Shown in pieces: positions 18,600-28,489 of a DNA stretch of 64,000 nucleotides. A model generated the notes under the pieces. The model made no database searches. It saw only the letters and a list, made by a program, of their open reading frames with translations, and had not been told where the DNA came from. Position 1 is the first letter of the stretch; each line of letters opens with the position of its first letter. The DNA comes from JAENVU01 sp963756815 (lineage in GTDB: Bacteria > Actinomycetota > Acidimicrobiia > IMCC26256 > JAENVU01), in the NCBI GenBank assembly GCA_963756815.1, contig CAVWPR010000005.1:310001-374000 (forward strand), given 5' to 3'. Position numbers and translations under genes: made by a program.

Positions 18600-20318
18600 G
18601 TGAACCCTGCTGCCGGTGCCGCGGGAGGTCGACCTCGGCGGGGAGACCGTCCCGCTCGTCGGAACCGCGTGTCACCGTCGGCGCCGCCGGTCTCCCGCGC
18701 GACGGCTACGCGCTGTCGATCACCGCCGACGGGATCGCGCTCGAGGCGGCCGACGCCGCGGGCGAGCGCTACGGGCGGGCCACCCTCACCCAGCTCGCCC
18801 GGCGTGCACGACGGCCGGGTCCCCGTCGGCACCGTGCGCGACTGGCCCGACCTCGCCGAGCGCGGGGTGATGCTCGACGTGTCGCGCGACAAGGTCCCGA
18901 CCATGGCGACGCTGTACGAGATCGTCGACCGGCTCGCCGAGTGGAAGGTCAACCATCTCGAGCTCTACGCCGAGCACACCTTCGCCTACGCCGACCACGA
19001 GCTGGTGTGGCGGGACGCGAGCCCGCTCACGGCCGCGGAGATCCGCGAGCTCGACGCGTACTGCGCGGCCCGGCACGTGGCGCTCGTCCCGAACCAGAAC
19101 TGCCTCGGGCACATGAACCGCTGGCTGCTCCACGCGCCGTACCGGGCGTTGGCGATGGATCCCGAGGGCTACGTGATGATGGGCATGCGGCGACCGCCCA
19201 GCACGATCGAGCCGACCGATCCCGCGTCGCTGGCGCTCGTACGCGGCCTGCTCGCGGAGCTGCTCCCGAACTTCTCGGACTCCCGGTACGTGCACGTCGG
19301 GCTCGACGAGCCGTGGGAGCTGCCTCACGAGCGGTTCGACGACTACCTCGCCTGGGTGTCGACGCTGCGGGCGCTGCCGGAGGTCGCCGGTCGCGAGCTG
19401 CTCGTCTGGGGCGACATCCTCGCCCCGCATCCTGACCGGCTCGGCGAGCTCCCGGACGGCGTCACCGTGTGCGAGTGGGGCTACGACGCCGGCCACCCGT
19501 GGGATTCGCGCCTCACGGCGTTCGCCGACGCCGGAGTCGCGCGGTGGGTTGCGCCGGGTACCTCGGCGTGGCTCACGATCCTCGGTCGCACCACCAACAT
19601 GCGCGCCGACATCGCCGAGGCGGTGGACGCGGGCCGGGCCCACGACGCCGGCGGCCTGCTGAACACCGACTGGGGCGACAACGGTCATCTCCAGTACCTG
19701 CCGGTGAGCGATCCCGGGCTCGCGTACGGAGCGGCGATGGGCTGGTGTGCGGCGACCAACCGCGACCTCGACCTCGGCGCCGCGCTGAGCGCGCACTGTT
19801 ACGACGACCCCACCGGCGAGCTCGGCGCGATCGTCGTCGCGCTCGGCGACGTCCACCGACGGCTCACGCCGCAGGTCTGGAACGTGGCGTCGCTCGTGCT
19901 CCCGCTCTACTTCCCGCAGCTCGACCTCGGCCGGGGCCCACTCCAGGGTGCGCGCGCCGACGAGTACGACGCGGTCGACGCCGACCTCGACGCGCTCGAG
20001 GCACGGCTCACCCGCTCGGGGGCGCGCCGGCCCGACGCCGACCTGCTCGCGGCGGAGCTGCGCAACGCGATGGCGCTCGTCCGCGTGCTCACCGCCGACG
20101 CCCGCGCCCGCCTCGACGTCGGTGGCGCACTCGGGACGGTCGGTGCGCCCGCACGTGCCGACCTCGCCGACGCGCTGCGGCCGGTGATCACCGAGCACGA
20201 GCGGTTGTGGCTCGCCCGGAACCGACCCGGAGGACTGCGCGAGTCGCGCGCGTGGTTGGAGCACCTGCTCGGTTGCTACGAGACCGGCGTCACCGACCGC
20301 GGGTGGTCGGGCCCGTAG
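18600..20318 (+). CDS. GH20 beta-N-acetylhexosaminidase-like glycosidase (frameshifted N-terminus)
   Basis: The catalytic barrel starts GVMLDVSRDKVPTMATLYEI and contains NHLELYAEHTFAYADHE, LVPNQNCLGHMNRW and the Asp-Glu pair of the GH20 signature in YVHVGLDEPWELP. GH20 enzymes release terminal GlcNAc/GalNAc by substrate-assisted catalysis. The first 200 bases carry at least three single-base shifts (near 18604, 18668 and 18803). After repair the start reads LLPVPREVDLGGE, the non-catalytic N-terminal domain. No signal peptide, so intracellular processing of imported chitooligosaccharides or peptidoglycan sugars is likely. The exact start is uncertain. Confidence 0.75.
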   Translation: MNPAAGAAGGRPRRGDRPARRNRVSPSAPPVSRATATRCRSPPTGSRSRRPTPRASATGGPPSPSSPGVHDGRVPVGTVRDWPDLAERGVMLDVSRDKVPTMATLYEIVDRLAEWKVNHLELYAEHTFAYADHELVWRDASPLTAAEIRELDAYCAARHVALVPNQNCLGHMNRWLLHAPYRALAMDPEGYVMMGMRRPPSTIEPTDPASLALVRGLLAELLPNFSDSRYVHVGLDEPWELPHERFDDYLAWVSTLRALPEVAGRELLVWGDILAPHPDRLGELPDGVTVCEWGYDAGHPWDSRLTAFADAGVARWVAPGTSAWLTILGRTTNMRADIAEAVDAGRAHDAGGLLNTDWGDNGHLQYLPVSDPGLAYGAAMGWCAATNRDLDLGAALSAHCYDDPTGELGAIVVALGDVHRRLTPQVWNVASLVLPLYFPQLDLGRGPLQGARADEYDAVDADLDALEARLTRSGARRPDADLLAAELRNAMALVRVLTADARARLDVGGALGTVGAPARADLADALRPVITEHERLWLARNRPGGLRESRAWLEHLLGCYETGVTDRGWSGP

Positions 20319-20388
20319 GGGCGCTTCGGGTCCTCGACCACGCAGGCGGGGGCCCGGGCGTGCGACGTGGGAACGGGTACGAGACGAA

Positions 20389-21336
20389 TCAGGCGGTGAG
20401 CGCGGTGTGGGCGGCACGCCGGAGCGCGCGGTAGAGGATGTCGGGATCGCCGAGCCGGCGCCGCAACTCTCGTTCGAGGCCTCCGACGGGGTACAGGTTC
20501 TGGGGCGCCCGGGCCTCCTTGTGCGCCTCGCTGGCGTAGCGGGGCAGGGTCGCGGTCACCGTCTCCGCGAGCACGAGCGCGTCGGCCGGCGTGAGCGACG
20601 CGGCGCACTCGCACCGCACCACCCCGGCCCACGGCGCGTCCGGAGCGCCGGGCAGTCGCACGTACCAGGAGTGCCGGCTCCCCCGGCCGCCGATGGTGAA
20701 CATCGGCGTGCGGCACCGCTCCGGGAGGTCGCCGACCATCAGGTGCAGCTCGCGGGGCAGGTACGCGGTGGCGTGGGTCTTGATGACGCCGACCGCGCCG
20801 TCGATGTGGGTGCGGTTGGTGACCGGGCCGTCGAGGAGCACGAGGGCGTCGGCGTCGACCTCTCGTCGCGCGGCACCGGCCATCTCGATCTCGACGACGG
20901 CCATCTGCTCCTGGATCGCGATCCACAGCGCCTCCGGCGACCCGTCGGCGGCGGCGTGCGCGCGGTAGGCGACACCCGCGTGGTGCGTGTCGATGGGCCG
21001 CATCGCCCGTGACGCGCTGAAGACGCCGCGCCGGACCGCGGTCTGCACCACCTCGGCGCGCTCGCCCGCGCGCACGACACCGGCCGCGTAGCTCGCACAC
21101 ACACCAGGGTCGGAGACGCCCTCGTCGTCGGTGATCCAGACCCTCGCGTCGATGCGGCGCACGCCGTCGACGAAGAGCACCTCGGGGGCGGGGTCCGCCG
21201 CCACCTCGATCGGACCCCACGCGTCGGGCGCGACCTCCGTCCCCGCGTCGACGACGACCTCGCTCGGGTCGAGGTCGGTCTCCACCGATCCGCCGTAGCT
21301 CGGGTCCCACGGATCGACCGAGAACCTCACGCCCAC
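20389..21336 (-). CDS. nurA: NurA-like 5'-3' nuclease
   Basis: About 315 residues. The first catalytic motif is EVLFVDGVRRIDARVWI (Asp-Gly after a beta-strand). A central VLLDGPVTNRTH and GAVGVIKTHATAYLP match the later NurA motifs, and RGSRHSWYVRLPG follows. NurA is the nuclease partner of HerA translocases. Here the two are separated by sbcD and sbcC in one minus-strand operon, which is the main support for the call. The GTG at 21336 is the first start near the domain. The metal ligands appear present. Function is inferred from motif and context. Confidence 0.75.
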   Translation of the reverse strand: MGVRFSVDPWDPSYGGSVETDLDPSEVVVDAGTEVAPDAWGPIEVAADPAPEVLFVDGVRRIDARVWITDDEGVSDPGVCASYAAGVVRAGERAEVVQTAVRRGVFSASRAMRPIDTHHAGVAYRAHAAADGSPEALWIAIQEQMAVVEIEMAGAARREVDADALVLLDGPVTNRTHIDGAVGVIKTHATAYLPRELHLMVGDLPERCRTPMFTIGGRGSRHSWYVRLPGAPDAPWAGVVRCECAASLTPADALVLAETVTATLPRYASEAHKEARAPQNLYPVGGLERELRRRLGDPDILYRALRRAAHTALTA

Positions 21337-21359
21337 TCCCCCTCGTCCTGTCGCCCGTC

Positions 21360-21379
21360 TCGAGGGTCATGACCCTCGA
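21360..21379. promoter_or_regulatory. 20-bp perfect palindrome between sbcC and nurA
   Basis: TCGAGGGTCATGACCCTCGA is its own reverse complement. It occupies the 61-bp gap between the sbcC stop and the nurA start. It could be an operator for an internal nurA promoter or, as RNA, a 10-bp hairpin setting relative expression. Confidence 0.5.
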
Positions 21380-21397
21380 TCTCGTCGAGAAGACGAG

Positions 21398-23761
21398 TCA
21401 TGCGTCGATCCGCTCGACGGTCGACGAGCGCCCGTGGCGGGCCACCCGGTACTGCACCGGCATCCGCGCCGCGAGCTCGGGCACGTGCGTGACGATGCCC
21501 ACCATGCGGTCGACCGCGCCGAGGTTCTCGATCGTGGCCGCAACGGTCTCGAGCGTCTCCGCGTCGAGGGTGCCGAAGCCCTCGTCGAGGAAGATCGACT
21601 CGAGGCGCGCAGCTCGGCCCGCGGCGGCGTCGGCGAGCTCGTCGGACAGTGCGAGCGCGAGCGCCAGCGACGCCTGGAACGTCTCGCCGCCGGAGAGGGT
21701 GCGGACGGAGCGCTGCTCGTCTCCCTGCCCGTGATCGACCACGAGCAGGTCCCGGGCGCCCTCGGTGAACGCGAACGAGAACCGGCCAGCGGAGAGCTCC
21801 AGGAACCGCGCCGACGCCGCATCCACGAGGCGGGCGAGCGCCTCGGCGACGAGCCACTGCTCGAAGTGGCGCGCGTCGAGGAGCCCGGCGAGCGCAGCCG
21901 CGACGGCGGCCTCGTCCTGCTGGTCGCCGATGCCGGCCTCCAGGCGCGCCCGCTCGGCGAGGTCGGCCTCGAGGCGCGCGGTCTCGTCCCGCGCCCGACC
22001 GGCGGCGATGCGCGCCGCGGTCACCAGCCCGTCGACGGTCACGTCGGACGCGACAGTGAGCTCGAGCGCAGTGGCCTCCTCGGCAAGGGTGGCGACGTGG
22101 CGCTGCACCTCGGCGCGGGCGGTGCTCGCGGCCGCCGAAGCCGCGGCCGCGGCCTCGCGGTGCTCCGGCCGCGCGGCCGCACCGAACTCGACCAGCGCAG
22201 CCCAGTCGTCGGCCAGGGCATCGGTCTCCGCGGGCGGGGCGAGGCCGACCGCGGCGAGCGCGTCGCGTGCGGCGCGGTAGTGCTCGCGGGCCGCACGGCG
22301 CGCGACGGCGAGGTTCTCGGCAGCATGCCGGGCCTCGGCCTCACGCGTCCGGGCGGTCTGCTCGTTCGCCCGTGCCGCCGTCACCGCGGCGGCGAGCTCG
22401 TCGAAGCGCGCGAGCGCGGACCGCGCGGCCTCGGCGTCGGGCGCGTCGGCCAGGCGGTCGCGGACTTCGGCGAACTCGTCCTCGAGCCGGGTGCACGCGA
22501 CCTCGGCCCTCAGCGCGGCCGCCGTGCATTCGTCGGCCTCGGCGCGGGCGGCCCTGGCGGCGTCGCGGGCGCCGGCCCAGGCCTCCGGCGCCTCGCCGGT
22601 CGGCACCGCCGCCACTGCCTGCTCGCAGACGGGACACGGCTCCCCCGCGACCAGGTGGGCGCGGACGGTCCACGCCGCGTTCGCCGTCCGCAGCGACTCC
22701 ATGTGCGCATCCGCGGCCGTGGCGGCGTCGACGGCCGCCGCACGCGACTCGGCCGCGAGCTTCGCGGCGTCGCGCGCCGCGGCGAGCTCACGGTCGAGTC
22801 GCGACGCGCGTTCGTGGTCGGCCAGGACGCGGGTCATCGCCTCCCTCGGACCCAACGCGGCCAACGCCGCGTCCGCCGCCGTCAACGCGGTGACGGCCGC
22901 CGCGACCGCGGCGGACGCGGCCCGTACCTCGGCGTCGACGGTCGACAGGCGGTCCGCGACCTCGGTCACACCCTCCGGCACCGCGAGGGCGCTCAGCGCG
23001 TCGACCCGCGCGGTCGCAGCGGCCGCGTCACGGTCGGCGGCGGACGCGCGCCCGTTGGCCTCGGCGAGGGTCGACCGCACCGTCTCCCACCGGCCGGCGG
23101 CGGCCTCCAGCTCGCCCGCCCTCGACTCGGCCGCGACGCGGGCCTCCGGAGTGGCGCCCGCGAGCTGCACCACGCGGGCGCGGTCGTGCGCCACCGCCGC
23201 CTCGCGGGTGGCGGCGAGCGCCCGCGCCCGCTGCATCATGCGCTCGTACACGTCGAGCCCCAGCAGCTGCTTCAGCAGGTCCTGCCGGGCGGCCGGCTTG
23301 TCGTGCAGGAAGCGGGCGAACTCGCCCTGTGGGAGCACGACGGCCCGCGTGAACTGCTCGAAGTCGAGACCGAGCAGCGCCACGACGGCGGGCTCCATCT
23401 CGCGCGCCGACCCCGCCAGGACGTCGCCGTCGACCGCCTCGAGACGCGCGTCGCGCGTCGACGCCCGGCCCTTCGCGTCGCGCCGGATCACGCGTACCGC
23501 GACGTAGCGCACACCACCGACTTCGAACTCCAGCGCGACCTTCGCCTCGGAGGCGAGCACGTGGACCGCGCCCGCGACCGCGCGCCGGTCGTCGTGACGG
23601 GGAACCGATCCGTAGAGCGCGAAGCAGATCGCGTCGATGATCGTGCTCTTGCCCGACCCGGTCGGCCCCACGAGCGCGAACACGTCGACGCCGTCGAAGT
23701 CGACCGTGACCTCGTCGGCGAAGATGCCGAAGCCCACCATCGTCACGCGGACCGGCCTCAC
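21398..23761 (-). CDS. sbcC: SbcC/Rad50-type ATPase
   Basis: About 787 residues, short for SbcC. The P-loop is LVGPTGSGKSTIIDAICFAL. Long Ala-rich coiled coils surround a zinc hook GEPCPVCEQAV. The C-terminal half has the signature LSGGETFQASLALALALSDE and Walker B ESIFLDEGFGTLD, then a D-loop region ending VTHVPELAARMPV. With SbcD it processes DNA ends and hairpins. The GTG start at 23761 overlaps the sbcD stop (GTGA). No frameshift across 2.3 kb. The reduced coiled coil implies a shorter reach than the long Rad50 arms. Confidence 0.92.
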   Translation of the reverse strand: MRPVRVTMVGFGIFADEVTVDFDGVDVFALVGPTGSGKSTIIDAICFALYGSVPRHDDRRAVAGAVHVLASEAKVALEFEVGGVRYVAVRVIRRDAKGRASTRDARLEAVDGDVLAGSAREMEPAVVALLGLDFEQFTRAVVLPQGEFARFLHDKPAARQDLLKQLLGLDVYERMMQRARALAATREAAVAHDRARVVQLAGATPEARVAAESRAGELEAAAGRWETVRSTLAEANGRASAADRDAAAATARVDALSALAVPEGVTEVADRLSTVDAEVRAASAAVAAAVTALTAADAALAALGPREAMTRVLADHERASRLDRELAAARDAAKLAAESRAAAVDAATAADAHMESLRTANAAWTVRAHLVAGEPCPVCEQAVAAVPTGEAPEAWAGARDAARAARAEADECTAAALRAEVACTRLEDEFAEVRDRLADAPDAEAARSALARFDELAAAVTAARANEQTARTREAEARHAAENLAVARRAAREHYRAARDALAAVGLAPPAETDALADDWAALVEFGAAARPEHREAAAAASAAASTARAEVQRHVATLAEEATALELTVASDVTVDGLVTAARIAAGRARDETARLEADLAERARLEAGIGDQQDEAAVAAALAGLLDARHFEQWLVAEALARLVDAASARFLELSAGRFSFAFTEGARDLLVVDHGQGDEQRSVRTLSGGETFQASLALALALSDELADAAAGRAARLESIFLDEGFGTLDAETLETVAATIENLGAVDRMVGIVTHVPELAARMPVQYRVARHGRSSTVERIDA

Positions 23762-24909
23762 GCGCTCGTCTCCGCGTCGAGCAGCTCGGCGAACAGGGTC
23801 GCCAGTCGCGGATCGTCGATCTCCTGCTCGGCCAGGTACGCGGCGAACAGGTCGTGGGGCGTCCGGCCCTCGCGTGTGGCCATCCCGGGTCCCACCCGCT
23901 CGCGGTCCCCGAGCACCCGCACCTCGACGACCCGCTCCCCGAGCCATCTGCGCACGTCGTCGGCGAGCCCGGCCCGGCCGGGGCCGTCGACCCGCACGCG
24001 CAGCCAGGCGTCGTCGGGGTCGGTGGCGGCGAGGGCCTCGAGCTCGGCGACGGTGCCGGTCACGGTGCGCAGCTCGGTGCCGGTGCGCAGTGGCACCTCC
24101 CGCACCCGGGCCGGCGTGGTCGCGGTGACGTCCACGACCAGCACGTGCTTGCCGGCCCCCGCCTCGCCGAAGTCGACCTGCACCGGTGCGCCGGAGTACC
24201 AGACCGGCGCACCCGAGGGCACCCGTTGCGCGAGGTGCAGGTGGCCGAGGGCGCCGTACGCGAGCGACGGCGGGAACGCGGCGGCCGAGAGCCAGTAGGG
24301 CTCGAACGCGGTCTGCGCGTCGCGCTCGCCGCCGCCGGTGACCCCACCGCGCACCATGCAGTGCGCGACGAGGAGATTGACCGTGCCCGGCTCCGGGTCG
24401 GCGCACAGCGCGCCGACGATCGCCGCGAGCCGGTCGGCGTACTCGCCGGCCGCGGCCGCGGCGTCGAGGGCCATGAGCTCGGCGGCGCGGACCGAGTACC
24501 GCGGCGAGCAGAACGGCAGCAGCGCGACGCGTGCCCGCTCGCCGCCGACGGTATCGATCGTCACCACGCCACCGGCGTCCGGCCGCGCCACGCGGCCGCG
24601 CACCTCGATCCCCGCGGCGGCCGCGAGCGGGCGGACCGCCTCGAACCGCGCCGGGTTGTCGTGGTTGCCTGCGATCACCACGAGGGGCGCCACCGCACGC
24701 AGCGTCAGGAGGGCCCGCGTGACCACCGCCTCGGCTTCGGCGGACGGCGCCGCCGACTCGTAGAGGTCGCCGGCCACGACGATCAGGTCGACGGCCTCGG
24801 TCGCCGCGATCTCGGCGATCTCCGCGAGCACGCCGACGTGCTCGGCGAGCCGGGACTCACCGCGGATGGTCTTGCCCACGTGCCAGTCGGACGTGTGCAG
24901 GATCCTCAT
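23758..24909 (-). CDS. sbcD: SbcD/Mre11-type nuclease
   Basis: About 383 residues of calcineurin-like phosphoesterase. Metal motifs are RILHTSDWHVGK, VVAGDLYESAAPS, VVIAGNHDNPARFE and, further on, LLVAHCMVRGG and YGALGHLHLAQRV. The C-terminal capping region ends with a charged helix. It is the nuclease half of the SbcCD/Mre11-Rad50 complex and partners sbcC immediately downstream. The ATG lies 16 bases after the end of herA. Confidence 0.93.
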   Translation of the reverse strand: MRILHTSDWHVGKTIRGESRLAEHVGVLAEIAEIAATEAVDLIVVAGDLYESAAPSAEAEAVVTRALLTLRAVAPLVVIAGNHDNPARFEAVRPLAAAAGIEVRGRVARPDAGGVVTIDTVGGERARVALLPFCSPRYSVRAAELMALDAAAAAGEYADRLAAIVGALCADPEPGTVNLLVAHCMVRGGVTGGGERDAQTAFEPYWLSAAAFPPSLAYGALGHLHLAQRVPSGAPVWYSGAPVQVDFGEAGAGKHVLVVDVTATTPARVREVPLRTGTELRTVTGTVAELEALAATDPDDAWLRVRVDGPGRAGLADDVRRWLGERVVEVRVLGDRERVGPGMATREGRTPHDLFAAYLAEQEIDDPRLATLFAELLDAETSA

Positions 24910-24925
24910 GAGCCGTGACGTCCGC

Positions 24926-26619
<1,694 letters not shown>

Positions 26620-26742
26620 CTTGCGACGGTATCCGGCCCCGGTCGGGGCACGGGGGAAGGAGGTCCGACGGGCACACGGGTCGACCACGCTCGGCGTCGC
26701 GCTCGCGGGCTACCGTCCCCCGCACTGCGGAGAGGAGACGGC

Positions 26743-27528
26743 GTGCTCGAGCGCTTCCGAGTGGACGACAGGGTCGCGATCGTGACGGGCGCCGGACGCG
26801 GCATCGGCGCCGCCACCGCACGCGGGTTGGCCGAGGCCGGTGCCGACGTGGTGCTCGCGTCACGCACCGCGGAGCAGCTCGAGGCCGTCGCCGCCGACGT
26901 CCGAGGCTTCGGGCGACGCGCGCTCGTGGTGCCGACCGACGTGCTCGAGAACGCCAACATCGAGGCGCTCGCGTCGGCCGCGCTCGAGGAGTTCGGTCGG
27001 ATCGACATCGTCGTGAACAACGCCGGCGGGACGCCGCCGCGACCGTTCCTCGACACGAGCCCCGGCTACCTCGAGCGGGCGTTCCACTTCAACACCACGA
27101 CCGCCTTCGTGCTCTCCAAGGCGACCGTCCCCCAGATGCTCGAGCAGGGTGAGGGCGCGATCGTGAACATCTCCTCCGCCATCGGGCGGCTGCGCGACCG
27201 GGGCTTCAGCGCGTACGGCACCGCCAAGGCCGCGCTGTCGCACCTCACCCGCCTGATGGCCGCCGACCTCGCCCCGAAGGTCCGGGTGAACGGCATCGCC
27301 GTGGGCTCGATCGCCACCAGTGCGCTCGAGACCGTGCTCACCGACGACGGCATCCGCAACCAGATGGTGGACGGCACCCCACTGAAGCGGCTCGGCCAGC
27401 CGGACGACATCGCACTGTGCGCGCTGTACCTGGCGTCGCCGGCCGCCAGCTTCGTCACCGGCAAGATCTTCGAGGTCGACGGCGGCCTCGAGGAGGCGAA
27501 CCTCGCCCTCGGGCTGGCGGACCTGTAA
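26743..27528 (+). CDS. Short-chain dehydrogenase/reductase
   Basis: About 261 residues. Cofactor loop AIVTGAGRGIGAATARG, then NNAGG, the catalytic serine region IVNISSAIGR and the tyrosine-lysine pair AYGTAKAALSH. The C-terminus SFVTGKIFEVDGGLEEAN is standard for classical SDRs. The GTG at 26743 follows GGAGAGGAGAC. It lies two bases before the F420-type oxidoreductase and probably works with it. The substrate alcohol or ketone is unknown. Confidence 0.9.
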   Translation: MLERFRVDDRVAIVTGAGRGIGAATARGLAEAGADVVLASRTAEQLEAVAADVRGFGRRALVVPTDVLENANIEALASAALEEFGRIDIVVNNAGGTPPRPFLDTSPGYLERAFHFNTTTAFVLSKATVPQMLEQGEGAIVNISSAIGRLRDRGFSAYGTAKAALSHLTRLMAADLAPKVRVNGIAVGSIATSALETVLTDDGIRNQMVDGTPLKRLGQPDDIALCALYLASPAASFVTGKIFEVDGGLEEANLALGLADL

Positions 27529-27530
27529 TC

Positions 27531-28406
27531 GTGCGCTGGACCGTCGCGTTCCCGATGTTCCCGGTCGACCACCTGCTGCCGATGGCGCGCGCGGCCGAGG
27601 CCGCGGGGTTCGACACCATCACCGTCCCGGACTCGATCTTCTATCCCGAGCAGGTCTCCGCCGACTACCCGTACTCCGCCGACGGCGGCCGCTTCTGGGC
27701 GCCCGAGACGTCGTTCCCCGACCCGTTCGTCTCCATCAGCGCGATGGTCGCGGTGACCGAGCGCATCCGCTTCCTCACCAACGTCGTGAAGCTCGCGATC
27801 CGCGAGCCCCTGAGCGTCGCGAAGCAGCTGTCCTCGATGGCGGCGCTGTCGCACGACCGCGTCGGGCTCGGCGTCGGGTTGTCGTGGATCCCGGAGGAGT
27901 TCGCCTGGACCCACAACGACATGCGCACGCGCGGCAAGCGGGCCGACGAGATGATCGAGATCCTCAAGCTCGTGTGCAGCGGCGGCGGCCCGAAGTGGGT
28001 CGAGTACCACGGGAACCACTACGACTTCGACCGCCTGATGATGTCGCCCGCCCCGGAGCAGCCGGTCCCGATCTACGTCGGAGGGCTGAGCGAGCCGGGC
28101 TTCGAGCGGGCGGCGCGCCTCGCCGACGGCTGGATCTCGGTGCAGAACACGACGGCCGAGATCACGCACGCGTGTGAGCGTCTCCGCGACCTGCGCGCGG
28201 GGTACGGGCGCGCCGACGTCCCGTTCGAGATCAACGCGCTGCCCACCGACGCGTGGGACGTCGACGGGTACCGACGCCTCGCCGACGTCGGCGTCACCGA
28301 GATCCAGTGCGTGCCCTGGTACTTCACCGGCAAGGACCCGGACGACCTCGGCAACCGCATCGACTCGCTGGCATGGTTCGCCGACACGGTCATCTCGAGG
28401 TTCTGA
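27531..28406 (+). CDS. LLM-class (luciferase-like) probable F420-dependent oxidoreductase
   Basis: About 291 residues of luciferase-like TIM barrel: TVAFPMFPVDHLLPMARAAE, then RIRFLTNVVKLAIREPLSVA, LGVGLSWIPEEFAW and PVPIYVGGLSEPGFERAARL. In actinobacteria this subfamily commonly uses F420H2 to reduce or oxidise ketones and alcohols, but FMN dependence cannot be excluded. The GTG at 27531 is two bases after the SDR stop. The TGA overlaps the ATG of the following micro-ORF. Confidence 0.85.
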   Translation: MRWTVAFPMFPVDHLLPMARAAEAAGFDTITVPDSIFYPEQVSADYPYSADGGRFWAPETSFPDPFVSISAMVAVTERIRFLTNVVKLAIREPLSVAKQLSSMAALSHDRVGLGVGLSWIPEEFAWTHNDMRTRGKRADEMIEILKLVCSGGGPKWVEYHGNHYDFDRLMMSPAPEQPVPIYVGGLSEPGFERAARLADGWISVQNTTAEITHACERLRDLRAGYGRADVPFEINALPTDAWDVDGYRRLADVGVTEIQCVPWYFTGKDPDDLGNRIDSLAWFADTVISRF

Positions 28407-28489
28407 TGCCGGCCATCACGACCTTGTGGCTGTCGATGTGCGAATTCGGCACCCTGCAGCCGCAAAGTGCGGTGGAGGGACGCGCGTGA
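28406..28489 (+). CDS. Putative 27-residue coupled micro-ORF
   Basis: The ATG shares a base with the LLM stop (TGATG) and the TGA shares three bases with the next GTG (GTGA), so the frame fills the 79-base gap between two enzymes exactly. The predicted peptide contains LWLSMCEFGTLQPQS with one cysteine. It may be real, or may merely conduct ribosomes from one gene to the next. No family recognised. Confidence 0.4.
   Translation: MPAITTLWLSMCEFGTLQPQSAVEGRA

Noticed and set aside
21434..24298. 954-codon open frame on the plus strand opposite sbcC/sbcD
   Set aside because: It is antisense to genes with exact ATPase and nuclease motifs, and its Arg/Gly-rich product has no family features; high GC keeps such shadows open.
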